Part shown: positions 23,005 through 34,520 of the stretch, one piece after another
Layout of the letters: the number at the start of each line of letters is the position of its first letter
Position numbering within the stretch: position 1 is the stretch's first letter
Notes under the pieces: generated by a model
The model's input: only the letters and a program-made list of their open reading frames with translations
Told to the model about the DNA's origin: nothing
Database searches by the model: none
Source of the DNA: Platycnemis pennipes
Taxonomy: Eukaryota > Arthropoda > Insecta > Odonata > Platycnemididae
Length of the DNA: 64,000 nucleotides
Reading direction: 5' to 3'
NCBI GenBank assembly: GCA_933228895.1
Contig: OW121853.1
Coordinates: forward strand, 123,214,133 to 123,278,132
Made by a program: the position numbers and the translations under genes

Positions 23005-23290
23005 TTGGGAATGAAAATGAAATGGAATAAGTCCTGAGAGGAGTGGGAGGAAAAAGATAGTTCCTGAAAATGTTTTGTAAAGATAACAACTTAATTGACC
23101 ATATCTTGAGACATGATGGCCTGATGAATCAATCTTCAATGTAAAAGTGAAAGAGAAGAATGGAAAAGGAAGGCCTTGCATGAGAAAAAAGTAGTGACGG
23201 ATGTGATAGAGAAGAATTACATCAATGGTTAGCTGATAGAAGAACGGAGTGGAGAGCTGCGTGAAACCAATCTTAAGATTGTTTTCTCAA
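23005..23290 (+). mobile_element. LINE-B 3' fragment
   Basis: Degenerate LINE-B tail: DNLIDHILRHDGLM-like, EKNGKGRPC-like and DRRTEWRAA-like residues across frameshifts, ending TCAAGATGAC. Confidence 0.7.
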
Positions 23291-23469
23291 GATGACAACT
23301 GGTCCCCAATTGAGTGCTGTGTGGAAAGGACCGTGGATCCTTTGCCGATGCCGGGTTTCTCTCCACCCTTCCTCCTTTCCCTCACAATCCCATCCCAACA
23401 AATCGCCCTTCAGTCTGAGGCACCTCTAAAGTGCGGGACACAATTGAAACCACTTGAAGGCCTAGAGCA
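23291..23469 (+). repeat. SINE-1 internal fragment
   Basis: ACTGGTCCCCAATTGAGTGC and GGGTTTCTCTCCACCCTTCC match the body of the SINE at 24099 and 32043; the tRNA head is missing and the middle is deleted. It sits between two LINE-B tail pieces. Confidence 0.65.
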
Positions 23470-23600
23470 AGAGTAAACAGTGAAGGGTGTGAAAGAGAAG
23501 AATTACTCAAATATGAAGAGATTGGTCAATCAGGAGAATCAAGTGGAGACCTGCGTCAATTTAATCGTAGGATTTTTGACTCAAGATGATGATGATGCCA
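23470..23600 (+). mobile_element. LINE-B 3' end fragment
   Basis: VKEKNYSNMKRLVNQ and the following tail, ending GATGATGATGATG at about 23585-23597. Confidence 0.7.
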
Positions 23601-23934
23601 CATGGAATTCAAAAGCATTTAAAGGAAGTGTTACCTACTTAGAAGTTAACGCAATGAGAAATAAGAAGGAACACCAGTGTTTCACGGAAGAGTTTAGGTA
23701 AGTAGTAGAGATTTGTTTAGGAATGTTAAAGAATTATCCAGAGGTCCAACAGGAAGTGCAACTCCAGAGGTAATGAGCCAGAGAGAGAATTTGCCAACAG
23801 AACTGAAGAAAAAACAGGAAAAGTGAAGGAATACATACATATATTTATTCAAGATCTGTGTGGTCGACAACTAGTTTGGCTAAGTTGACAATTTGGCTAG
23901 ATTAGGCATATCTGTCTTCATTTCATTTAATCTG
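23601..23934. other. No gene recognised
   Basis: Intronic AT-rich sequence without recognised features. Confidence 0.35.
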
Positions 23935-24085
23935 TGAATTTACGACTTTCAGAGTCCTATCTTACAATTAATAGATTGAACAGCACGAACACCCATGCCC
24001 CGTGCAGTGAAAAACCACCCTGGGCGGGATTCGAACATATGACCGTGGGAACAATAGGTGACGGATTTATCCCGTGGCCACTGGG
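23935..24085 (-). repeat. tRNA-derived SINE (SINE-2), minus strand
   Basis: The minus strand shows GTGGCCACGGGATAAATCCG (A-box side) and ATGTTCGAATCCCGCCC (B box), a Pol III internal promoter layout, followed by body sequence. SINE-1 was inserted next to its head. Confidence 0.65.
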
Positions 24086-24098
24086 ACAGGGATTGTGA

Positions 24099-24426
24099 GG
24101 GGATTGGGTTGGTTGGTTGGCTAAAGTACTGGCCTCCCATCCCGAGGGCTTGGGTTCGACTGCCGGCAGTGGCGGATTTTTCAGTGGCACACCGGTCCCT
24201 ACTTGAGTGCCTAGTGGAGGGCATTTCAGGTTCAGTACTCCATCCGTTGAATGGGACGTTAAGCCGTGGTACTCTTGGCGTCGGTCGTTAAGAAATTCCG
24301 ACACCGGATTTCTCTCCACTCTTCCTCCATTCCTGAAATGTTCCTACCATTACCCAACTACCCACCTATCCTAATAATGGCGCAAACGACCTCTGCTGTC
24401 AGTTGCCTCCCCTGAATAACTAACTA
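24099..24426 (+). repeat. tRNA-derived SINE (SINE-1) with 13-bp TSD
   Basis: The head has GGTTGGCTAAAGTACTGG (A box) and CTTGGGTTCGACTGCC (B box); the body includes GAGTGCCTAGTGGAGGGCAT, GGGACGTTAAGCC and TTTCTCTCCACTCTTCCTCC. ACAGGGATTGTGA is present at 24086-24098 and 24427-24439, so the copy is full-length with an intact TSD. Confidence 0.88.
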
Positions 24427-24439
24427 ACAGGGATTGTGA

Positions 24440-24780
24440 CGTGAATCGAGATAGCATGGGTCAAGAAAAATATTATATATAGTTAATTCCAATGTTCCTT
24501 AGCTTGCCTTTGTCAGTGCCTCAATTGCCTTTGTTAAATAAATAAATTAACAAAAATAATAAATCAAATAAATGCCTTTGTCCTGATAGGGAAGATAAGA
24601 GAAAATATTCCAACAAAGCTGCTTTGGATTAGAGGGAAAAAATGGGAAGAAGGACATTTTTGGACTCATTAGGAGATAATTCAATATGTTTCAATTCCCT
24701 TTCTGAAAAATATGAGGAACACCAATTGAAGATTACTGAAACATAATTTTGTTTGATGCGAAGTAAAAGTATTTTTATTG
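24440..24780. other. No gene recognised
   Basis: AT-rich intronic sequence with no recognised repeat. Confidence 0.35.
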
Positions 24781-24788
24781 CTATTAAC

Positions 24789-25147
24789 TAGGGATGGGTC
24801 GGTTCGGTTCTTCGGTCCTCGGTTCCACCGGTTCTTGAGCTTAGAACTGGAACCGAGGCCAAAAATAATTGGTACCGAAATAATTTGTGCAAAAACCAGT
24901 TTGAAACCTACTCACACTTCGAAAGTGGAGGCTTCACATTAAAACCTGGTGAAATAGTGTACTTAGATGCTTCAAAGTCGCGAATTATTCTAATTCAGTC
25001 TCTGAAAATGATTATTGATTACCTTATCTTACCATTGAGCAATGCAAAGTAAGTGGTAAATTAAGAACCGGAACCGAGAATCGGAACCGAGAACCGAAGT
25101 TAAGAACCGAACCGGAACTGAAAAAAAGTGGAACCGACCTATCCCTA
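24789..25147. mobile_element. hAT-type MITE, 8-bp TSD
   Basis: Ends TAGGGATGGGTCGGTTC and GGAACCGACCTATCCCTA are inverted. CTATTAAC flanks both sides (24781-24788 and 25148-25155). The subterminal parts are built from repeated GGAACCGA / TCGGTTC units, a layout that could serve as repeated transposase-binding sites. Non-coding, 359 bp. Confidence 0.88.
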
Positions 25148-25155
25148 CTATTAAC

Positions 25156-26095
25156 ATATAATAGACATTAGGCCTTGCAACTACCCATGTGAAATGCAGT
25201 TCTGGTTCATGAGAGAGTCTGGGATATGTGATGCAAGAAGATTAATGAGGATTGCGAATAGAATCATTGAATATGAGCAAGATGTTTTTGTTACTTTCTA
25301 CACATGGAAAGGCATTACAGAAAGGAGTGTGTTAGAAGTTAATGAAATGTACTGAAAAAAACAAGAATATACTAAAATGTTTGACATTAAAAAATAAGCA
25401 TTTATGTGGACCAAAGATTTAGAAGACAAATAAAGGTGCAAATTACTTATGAAAGCTTTCTTGGTATGATAGCGTTGAAGATTTTGTTGCATTCCGAGTT
25501 TGGGCAGCCTTTGATGTCAATCCTATTACTTGTATCAAGCGCACACCAGGGGCTCTTCTCACCAGAAGATACTGATTGCAGTATCATTAAAATTTCACCA
25601 ATATGGAATGCATAGAAGGCATCTGAAAAGAAACCATCTTTAAAATGATGGCATGTTTTAACCCAGCAAGGCTGGAATTATTTTTTGTTATTATTTTATA
25701 TTTCTTACGTATTTTGCTTTGTAAGCATCTGAAAACAATACCCATGAAATTATGTCTGACATATTATTAACTACTAAGATAAGGGGTGATGCCAAATGGC
25801 ATCACTATTTAGGGTCAAAATTTTCTAAGCACTCTTCCTTTGGAATATCATCGAAGTTTTTCTTCCCACTCATTTCTTTCAACAGGAAATTATAATTTCA
25901 AGCATATTTATTGGGGGTTAATACAAATAGTCTAATTTTATTCAAAATATTCATTCGAGAATGTGAAATCTTACAAAGCAGGGAATACAAAGTCAAACAT
26001 TGCATTTACTACATTCAGTCCTTACTTGAGAACTGCAGAATTCTGCTGCCCATCAGTGCCTGCTGCTGTTCATTGTAGGTCTTACAAAATGGTTC
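25156..26095. other. No gene recognised
   Basis: Intronic; the small ORFs at 25298-25492 (-) and 25406-25615 (+) have no known motif. Confidence 0.35.
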
Positions 26096-26775
26096 ATCAT
26101 CATCATCAAGGGTCAACAATCCTAGGATTGGTTTGACGCAGCCCTCCACTCGATTCTTCTATCGCCCAACCTCTTCATATTAACGTAGTTCCTCTCTTTC
26201 ACGTCCTTTATGACCTGTTCTATGTAACTCATACGAGACCTGCCTTTTCCATTTTTCCCGTTCACTTTTCCTTCAAAGATTGTCTTCATCAGGTCATCGT
26301 GTCTTAAGATGTGGCCCATTAAGTTTTCTTTTTATTGTTTTCAGCAGACTTCTCTTTTCTCCCACTCTTCTTAGGACTTCTTCATTTGTCACTCGGTCGA
26401 TCCATTTTATCTTCATCATTCTTCGATAGCACCATATTTCGAATGCTTCCATCCTTTTCTTCTCCGCTGTTGTCATCATCCGTGCCTCACTGCCGTAAAG
26501 AAAAATGATCCAGATACATATGTATATGTTCTGATGAATCGTTTCCTTACTTCCAAGCTTGTATTTCCAGTTGTAAGTAGATTCTTCTTTTGATAGAATG
26601 CCCTCTTTGCCTGGGCTATTCTACTCACTATTTCTTTCTTGCTTCGTCCACCATTGGTTACTCTGCTTCCCAGGTAACAGAACTCTTTCACCTCATCCGT
26701 TTTCTGTTTTCCTAGTATAACGTTGGTTTTGGCCTCCTCTCTCTTTCTGCACTCCAATATCTTAGTTAAGTCTAT
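26096..26775 (-). mobile_element. LINE-B 3' fragment, minus strand
   Basis: The minus strand encodes KTNVILGKQKTDEVKEFCYL, RIAQAKRAFYQKKNLLT, WCYRRMMKIKWIDRVTNEEV and [20 protein letters not shown] in three frames, ending with a GATGATGATGA tail at 26096-26106. Confidence 0.87.
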
Positions 26776-27237
26776 CAAAGCGTAAGCTGTTTATAACACT
26801 GCTAGAATCACTGCAACGTCGTACAGAATTTGGCCGCCCTGCAACTTTCTCTGGAGTTCTGTAGGGGATGACAAATGTCAGAACTATTTCAAAGCAGAAA
26901 TCTAATTGTGCTAAATTGCTTCCTGATTTTCTATGTAGTATATACACACTGAGGATGGAACATCTATTAGCCATGTAAAAATAGGCCACCACCACTTTTT
27001 TCCTCGATGCTTATCCTGTGCATGGTTACATTGTCATCCATACAATCGGTCCTGCCCATTTATTTGTTGTATGCAGAAAATAAGGCTGGCCGAGGAACTG
27101 CAATTTTCTTTTTGACCTTTGCGGAATATCTGAAAGCATTTCTTACATGACATAAGGACTTCATGGTAACTACAAAATTATTGACCAAGATTTAGATTAG
27201 ATTAAAATGTAGGTGGAGGTACTCTAAAGGCTGCTTT
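26776..27237. other. No gene recognised
   Basis: Intronic sequence without recognised repeat or exon. Confidence 0.35.
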
Positions 27238-27460
27238 ACACGATACAATTTTTTGTACAATTTCTTGTACCAACTCTTGTATGAAGAAATTTTACCGTGT
27301 AAAGTGGCAAATTGTATGAATGCTTGTACAATTGTCTGAATGACTGAATGGGAAATAGAACCTGTTCTAATTCCATTCAGACAAACATACAATTTCGTTC
27401 AGTTTATACAAGCGTTTGTACTAGAAATTGTACAAAAAATTGTATTGTGTAAAGAGTCCC
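27238..27460. mobile_element. Fold-back MITE
   Basis: Inverted arms: CTTTACACGATACAATTTTT at left against the complement of AAAAATTGTATTGTGTAAAG at right, extending through repeated TTGTAC units. About 220 bp, non-coding. No TSD could be settled. Confidence 0.7.
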
Positions 27461-27469
27461 TGGGGCACT

Positions 27470-27940
27470 TAGACCTGTTGGTCCTTTGTGCCAACCACCA
27501 TTCAGGAGATCACCCATCTAGACCAATCGCCCGGCTAAAATCCAAGAGGTCTCCTATGAGGATCCCTTTAATTTCATTGGGTTCCAGAAAAGGTGAGCCA
27601 AGATATCTATTCCGAGTCCTCATTATGGCTGGGCACTGGCAAAGAAGGTGAGAGGTTGATTCACCACACTTCTTCACATCATCTACCTACATCTAGCTGA
27701 ATCAGTAATCTTCAGGAGATGTCTCATCACTTGATAGTGTCCGGCGAATAGTCTCACTATCGTATGTAGTTGACAATTATTGACCAAACTTGTAATGATT
27801 ACATTTTCCTCTTTGCTAAACCAATTTTCTAATGTGCCATGCTTATTTTTCTTCATGTTCTTATTAAATGAAATTGGCCAATCTTCTGGGATGCTGTTTT
27901 GTCTCAATGTACCCGTTGCACTATAGCTCAGTTTTTTCAA
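27470..27940 (-). mobile_element. Non-LTR element RNase H/C-terminal remnant
   Basis: The minus strand reads IVRLFAGHYQVMRHLLKITD then SARCR, resembling the region between RNase H and the terminal Cys-rich motif of jockey/R1-type ORF2 (TGH..L..HL..I). Later Cys residues are lost and frames break. Distinct from LINE-A and LINE-B. Confidence 0.5.
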
Positions 27941-28984
27941 ATAGATTGAAAAAATTATTCCTGTAAAATACTGTCAAAATAAAAACAAAATGGCAACAGT
28001 TTTAGTTCCTCACGAAAATCATTAATCATGGATACTAGTGGCGCAGATGCCTTGCCAAAATTTACTTCATATTGGGAATTTGCATTTGGATTTTTAGCCA
28101 GTTAAACCTCAAAATTTACAAAAAAGGCATCTGGGGCACATAGGCACCATACCTTGTATCCATATCTTAATGCCTTTCCCCTCAAGAATTGCTAACATCT
28201 ATGACGTCCGTAGTAGGAAATCATACTTTCGTCATTGATAGGTGATCATTGCTCAGGTCTGAACTGCAACAAAAACTTTGTTTTCAGAATATTCATAACT
28301 TGACGCAATTACCACAATTTGTCATTTACATTCATTTCCTTTTTGTCTGCTAAGTGAACAAATTTCATTATTTGCACAAAGCAGACCCTACGCATTGTGT
28401 TCGCCACTGACTCATTACTCACATGAGCAGATATTTCCCAATAATGCTTTTTACCCTTTTCAACAATTGTATCGACTTAATAATAAAATGGCAATTAAAG
28501 CTTTCACTTCACTCCCATAGTTCATCTTCCTTGGTCAATTATTGAGGTCAAGAATTTCTTTTAGCATCAAATCCCAAATGAAATATTAGTGTCTTGAATA
28601 AAATAGGCGTATTCAAATTGCGTTCAATACTAAGTATTATTAAATATTTACATTACACCACTTAGTTCATTGTAATTGAAAATTGTCAAATAAGTGTCAT
28701 TGGAAATTAAGGGAATTTCAGAGGAATACACATTTGAAATCGTTTTAGACTAGTAATGCCACATGGCATCAGAGAAATTCACGAAAGAATAATTGGAAGT
28801 ATTTTGAAAACATACAGCATGTATACTATTTTCATGCATTGCATTTCCATGGAAATTTAGAGCTTTATGTTCTATCTGTTTGTACACAAAATATTGGACC
28901 AGAAGCTATTTGGATACAATTCATCCATGTCGCATGGTTGAAATCAGTTGTATCCTATTTGTATAACAAAAATGGTATCCAAAA
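27941..28984. other. No gene recognised
   Basis: AT-rich intronic sequence; nothing supported. Confidence 0.35.
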
Positions 28985-29114
28985 TTGACCGTGGGGCATC
29001 AGCTTTAGTTCATCACACGACCAGAGTAATATTCGGCATTATCAGCAGAAGATTAGAGAGTAGGGCATTCCTAGGTGATTATCAATGTGGGTTGGGTTCT
29101 GAAGAGAGATGGTA
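28985..29114 (+). mobile_element. LINE-B RT fragment, part 1 (interrupted)
   Basis: Degenerate RT sequence: IISRRLESRAFLGDYQCG-like residues, with LVHH upstream. It continues at 32868 (IVFGGLEK, YDRVYWT-like) after removal of the hAT-like element, as in the RT order ISRR...QCGFR...DFEKAFDRV. Confidence 0.65.
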
Positions 29115-30657
29115 GGCATGACCAGTGGCAGATTTAGGTGGGGGGGGGAAAGGTCATGACCCCCCCCCCCCCAAATTTTATCAAAAATTTTTAATTTTTT
29201 TTAGTTTAATAGTTTTTGTATCCTTGTAAAGGATTAAAGGGAGTGTATATGCAAGTGCATGGCTACAAGTCCCAAACGTGACAGAAGTTTGAGTTGCATT
29301 TATCGTAGAGCGTAGCACTCCCTACTGTAAAAACAAGCTAAAAAATAAAATAGGCTGTGTCCCAACTCGTTAGGCATTAGGGAGCATGGATTTGAGTGCC
29401 TAAAATTTAGCTGGCTAACCCAAAAGGGAGCATGAATTGGGACGCAGGTATTGCCATCTGCTGGGATCGAAACCGATGAAAGACAAGAGAATGTGAAAGG
29501 GATGACAAATGATGTACAAAATCTTACACAATCCATATTGTTAAATTTCTCATGCCATTGTGTATAGACAGAATTTAATTTGAGTTTAGGGTACCGTAGA
29601 TCAGCATCTTGTCATATTTTCCATAATTTAGATAATACATTTATTTTAATGTAGAACAATTAGGCCTTCTCCTACTTCTGAATGAATCTCTCCGTCATGT
29701 CACTACTTCCTATAACGATATTTTATTGTGATAAATGAATCAACACGACTAATTATAAAAATATCAACAAACTTTCAGCCAAAATACTTTCCCTCGTTGG
29801 TAGCCATCTTCATCGAGTCCACTGCTCTCGCTTTGAATGCTTTGAATCATGGGAAAAGGATGCACTCTTCGATGCCCATATCTGGCGGCTGAAAAAGGTA
29901 CCTAAATCCGCTCTGTTATGATGTTTAACGAGTTGGGACACCCTTCCAAGATGCCTTCCTCCCTAAATTCTGGGATGGTACCTATCTGGTGCATTGGGAC
30001 ACAGCTATAGAGCTCGCATAGTCGGAAGTGCCTCAGTGCTTTCGGCAATGTTCGGCAGTTTCCGATGTCTTGTGATAAGTTCGTGGAGCTCGACTGACAG
30101 ACAAGTGAGTCTTCACCGACCCTTGAATAGTAGGAATAGCCAATATGTGATATAATATGGAATAGCAGGGTCGCACCAGGCACGTAGCCAGGGGGTTAAA
30201 CCCCCCCTGAAATTTTTCATCGACGAGGAAAAAGAGAAAATAAGGGAGGATGAGAGGAAGGCTAGCCCCAAGCAGCATCGTATGGCAGTTATACGTCACC
30301 CCAATGTCACTTTGACGTCACCAATGTTGTTTTAACATCTGCTGATAATTACGATACAAAAATTACACAAAAATGATACCTTACTCCAATGTAAAATGAT
30401 ATCGTCGATCATACCTTAAATTGATATTTAATAGATATCATTTTCTGATGCAAAGATAATGCCAGCTGTGCTGACTAATAAAGGGCATAAAAATCATCAT
30501 ATTTTTCTGGTCGCTGGATTTTATAATTTTGAGTATTCACATTTTTTCCCCCGACGTCAGAGAGAAGAAAGTCAAAAATTTGTGATTGGTCAGAACATCA
30601 GAAACCATTTTGAGGCCTACATATAAAATAAGAGATATTACTATTTAAGGATTCGAT

Positions 30658-30734
30658 AACACAGAAAGAAAAAACACGAGCCTGCGTTATCATGTTTCGC
30701 TTCCACTCCATATCGCTTGAATCTTCAGAATTAG
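30658..30734 (+). mobile_element. Collapsed PLE-like mini-element, 12-bp TSD
   Basis: A 77-bp insertion flanked by TAAGGATTCGAT at 30646-30657 and 30735-30746. It starts AACACAGAAAGAAAAAACAC and ends with ATGTTTCGCTTCCACTCC and ATCTTCAG, the outer arm edge and tail of the 53217-53914 element, with everything between absent. Confidence 0.75.
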
Positions 30735-30944
30735 TAAGGATTCGATGTTTGCTTACTATCTGCCATTCACACGGCAGGCTTGGAATATCCTACATTTACC
30801 GCCAAGCGGGGCTTTAGTGCTGGATGGGGTTCACCTTTGGTCGTAGCTTCTTTGAAGTCCTTTCTCCCTTGCATTGCCATCCTTGATGGGCCGCGAGGGC
30901 TCAATATCTAGTACCTTGAACCTCGGTAAAATTGCCATGCGAAT

Positions 30945-31022
30945 TAGGGATCCTGGGTAGCGTAGTGGTCTGAGCAGCCAAAGGTCCGTGGTTCCATTCC
31001 CGGTCCAGGTGAATTTTTTCGC
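30945..31022 (+). repeat. tRNA-like SINE head
   Basis: GGGTAGCGTAGTGGTCTGAG (A box) and GTGGTTCCATTCCCGGTCC (B box) are spaced as in tRNA-derived SINEs. Its sequence differs from SINE-1. The body downstream is not delimited. Confidence 0.6.
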
Positions 31023-31819
31023 ATGGCAATTAATGTGAACCCTCCACACTCCAATAACTTCAACAGAGAACGAGTTTGAAATATTTTATTACAATGATAA
31101 CGCTTAAAGTTACGTATCTTTCAGTAAGGGAAGTTCGGTCAGGAGTAAAGTAGATGTCTTATTACTATCATAAATGCTTAAAATTACCCATTTCTTAATA
31201 AGGAGGGTTGGGTCAGGGGTAAAATGCAGGGTTCTCAATGTGAACGATCTTAGATCAAAACTACATCTCGCAATTTCTTTTTCCATCGCAATTTTATTCT
31301 ATGACCATCCCTTATTATAAATATTTGTAACATGTTTATCCAGGATACAGTTTAGCTATCTTACTTATTAAATCATCCCAATATCATGCTAATGAAAAAT
31401 CAGTCCATGGTAATATCAAACATACGTCGGCCCAATATCATTTTCATGCCACTGTATAGTGTGTAAAATGTCTTTATCATCAAGTTCTTTTCAGCCCAAT
31501 ATCGTCAGCAAATGTCACTTTTATAATGGCGAATGTTATCACTTTGGACATTTGCCGATATCGGTTGACAATATCGGATTGACCAATATGATGAGTGATA
31601 TGTGATGGTGTAAAAATGATATTGGGCCGATATCATGATGCTGCGTGGGGAAGGCTACGTTGTAGCAGAAACCGTGGACTCCTCCTTTAGACGACCAGTT
31701 CCCTCATAACAAAGTAATGAAGAAAGGAAATCCTACAAAAAATATGCACAGAGATCACATCTTGACAAGTTCCACCTGCTTGTGCTGTCTCATTAAGACA
31801 GGGGGCTGTACTGTAAATA

Positions 31820-32042
31820 ATGTGTACTTTTTCATCTGGCTTAGGAAGTGTCCACCACAACGTGACTCCACTTAGGAAATTAGTTAAGGAACCCCTTAAA
31901 AAGTTTGATAATCTCTTAGGACAAAAAGGTGACCTCACCACTCATGGGGAAAACCGTTTCCATGTATGTGCAGTTGACAATGGAGAAGACTTTTTACTAA
32001 CATACAATGAACCATCTTTAGAAATAAACAACCGAATAAGGG
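31820..32042 (+). pseudogene. hAT-like transposase fragment
   Basis: Reads HHNVTPLRKLVKEPLKKFDN, then DLTTHGENRFHVCAVDNGEDF and a NEPSLEINNRI-like end. From memory this resembles the TTF-zinc-finger/DUF4371 N-terminal part of hAT transposases and ZMYM1-like proteins (PL..LVK.PL..F...T.H....H..AV....FL.TY). Cut off downstream by SINE-1; the catalytic part is missing. Confidence 0.6.
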
Positions 32043-32335
32043 GGATCGGGTTGGTGTGGTGGCTAGAGTACTGGCCTCCCATCTCGAGGGCCCGGGTTCG
32101 TTTCCTGGCAGTGGCAGATTTTTCTGTGGAAAACTGGTCCCCACTAGCCACTTGAGTGCCTAGTGGAGGGTATTTCAAGTCCAGCACTCTGTCCGTCGGA
32201 TGGGACGTTAAACCCCATTAAGAGTAGGCTAATGCCGACACTGGGTTTCTCTCCACCCTTCCTCCATTTCCTGAAAACTCCTACCATTACCCAATTACCT
32301 ACCTATGGCGCAAATGACCTCAGCTGTTGGTTTTT
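32043..32335 (+). repeat. tRNA-derived SINE (SINE-1), copy 2
   Basis: TGGTGGCTAGAGTACTGG (A box) and CCCGGGTTCGTTTCCTGG (B box), then the SINE-1 body (GAGTGCCTAGTGGAGGGTAT, GGGACGTTAAACC, TTTCTCTCCACCCTTCCTCC). No clear TSD. Confidence 0.85.
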
Positions 32336-32867
32336 TTAATCATTTTGTATGCAATTATTTTCTAGATTTTCCCACTTTCGTAATTGAAAAAACTGATCAT
32401 GAGTTGGCTTTCTATAAATTCTTTTGTTGCATGATACTGATGATACCGTACAGCAATATATACCCAACTCAAACTTTTTAGTAAGCACCTAATTAAACAG
32501 ATAGTTTTTAACTTTTATGTATGTGCTAATCGTCACTGTAAACCTTTTCCAATGAAATTTTTTCACATTTTCTGTTTTATGAAACATTGATATTTTATAA
32601 TTATTTTAAACTTCAAGTTGGCTATTTATTTCTTCTCCATTGTTATACTTCTTAAATGTCTAAAATTGTTCAATTTCACCTGTTGCTAAGAATACAAATG
32701 AAATTTTAGGATTCAAAATGCGTAAAAAATGGTTATTTAAAAAAAAATTACATGGGAGAACGCCCCTCTCTCCCGGGTGGGGGGGGGAGGGGGTATCCCA
32801 TACTACCCGGACCCAGGTCATTTACCCCCCCCCCAAATTTGATGCTGAATCCGCCACTGGGCGTGAC

Positions 32868-33868
32868 ACAATGTGGTTAATGAGGACGTCATTAGAAAAA
32901 ACATTAAGGATTGCAAGGATCTATTTTATAATAGTTTTTGGGGGGTTAGAGAAGTAGTATGATAGAGTATATTGGACAATGATTATGAATAAAATATGTC
33001 AGATAAATAGGAGGAATAGCCGCATTATTAGAAACCTGTAATTCGTAAAACGTCAAGGGTAAGAGGATTTCAGATAGGGAACCATAGTGGTCAACTGCAT
33101 CCAGGGAGTGGGGGAAATGGGGGAAAGAAAGTTAAATCTCTTTTACTTGCCAATGTGCTCATTGAAGAAAATGCTACAGAGGCTAGGGAAGGGAGGGAAA
33201 AGGGAATGAAATTAGGAGGTGGGCTAATTAAGTCGTGTAAATGAAGAAATGTCTATTTTTCAGTGATGTATTATATGTGCAAGTTTCACTTGGTGGAAAT
33301 TGTTAATATTCAATTGTTAAACTAAGAAAACAAAAAATCGAGGAGGTTGAAGAGTTCTGTTACATGGGATGCTGAGTAACCCGTGATGGATGAAGTAAAA
33401 AAGAAATTGCCTGTAGAATTGCCCAAGCGAAAAGGGCATTTTACCAGAAGAAGATTCTGCTTACAGCTGCAAATACAAATGTGGAAGTGAGGAAACATTT
33501 CATGAGAACATATCTCTTAAGCATGTTTCTTTACAGCAGTGAGGCATGGACGATGACAGAAGCGGAGATGGAAGTTCTAAGAAGAGTGGGAGAGAAGACA
33601 AGTCTGCTAAAAACCCGAAAAAGAAGACGGGACAACTTAATCGGCCATATCTTAAGACTCGATGGCCTGATGAAGACAATTGTTGAGGGAAAAGTGAACG
33701 GAAAGAATGGAAAAGGCAGAGCTCGTATGAGATATGTGGAGCAAATTGCGAAGGATGTAAAAGAGAAAAAGTACGTGTATATGAAGAGTTTGGCCGACAG
33801 AAGAATCGAGTGGAGGGCTGCATCAAAACAAAGCAAAGTCTAGAATTGTTGACCGATGATGATGAGTG
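32868..33868 (+). mobile_element. LINE-B, RT remnant and 3' part
   Basis: Continues from 29114. RT residues near 32925-32985 are followed by a degraded middle, then from about 33340 the tail: EVEEFCYMGC-like, RIAQAKRAFYQKKILLTA-like, EVRKHFMRTYLLSMFLYSSE, GEKTSLLKTRKRRRDNLIGH and IEWRAASKQS, ending GACCGATGATGATGAG. Confidence 0.78.
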
Positions 33869-34212
33869 AAATAACCTAGTAATCTTCCACGGGTTCTAAT
33901 GGCCAGCTCGATGCATTTCACCACACTTAGGAATACATAATTATGTGCAGGGAATTGGTGATTGATTGGCTCATGTGTAGGCAAAGGTCCCAGCGGGGGC
34001 CAGCCAATAATGTGAAAGGGCAAGAAAAAGAAAGACGAGGAAGGGAGGGGGTTGTGAATAAACGGTCAACGGACCCAAGGGTGGTTTCTACTTTAATCAT
34101 TCGAGATTAACCCCGATACGGAATATACCCGAACAAAATGTAAAAGCATGCGAGTGAGTCTTAAGTTACGTACCGGAATCAATCTCGAACGATTCAAGCA
34201 CACTTCCCAGGG
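33869..34212. other. No gene recognised
   Basis: Intronic; no supported features. Confidence 0.35.
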
Positions 34213-34520
34213 GGGTTGTGTCTGAAACCATCGGGACTATCTCGAATAGGTAACCAAGGAGTCACGTGGAACAAACACGAATGCTTTGCGAATTTGGTGT
34301 GTTCAAACAGATGTTTACAACCTCATTCATTATTTACACTCGTGTTTTATCGCATCTGGGGGCTCTATAGTCGAGACAGTTGAGAAAAACTCAAGTGAAA
34401 ACAATTAATGATATTATAACGAGCAATTCAGACACAGTAAATTAGCAAACCATTCGTGTTTGCACCACGTGACTTCTTGGTTACACATAGGAGATCATCC
34501 CGGCGGTTTTAAATGCACCC
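34213..34520. repeat. Fold-back repeat FB-1, copy 2 (uninterrupted)
   Basis: Arms begin GGGTTGTGTCTGAAACC and end in the diverged complement; both contain GGTAACCAAGGAGTCACGTG-like sequence. The centre reads GGGGGCTCTATAGTCGAGAC. Here the sequence matching the 47191-50702 transposon target is unbroken. Confidence 0.8.

Larger units (their letters stand above)
29123..32859. mobile_element. Putative 3.7-kb hAT-like element inside LINE-B
   Basis: Left end CAGTGGCAGATTTAG and the complement of right end CTGAATCCGCCACTG match with two changes. GGCATGAC (29115-29122) and GGCGTGAC (32860-32867) are an 8-bp TSD with one mismatch. The same LINE-B RT reading lies on both sides. A hAT-transposase-like fragment is inside (31820-32042). 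G/C homopolymer blocks follow both ends. It has gained two SINEs and a PLE-like mini-element, so it is old. The 55771 MITE shares the CAGTGGCGTAGCCAGG-type terminus. Confidence 0.65.
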
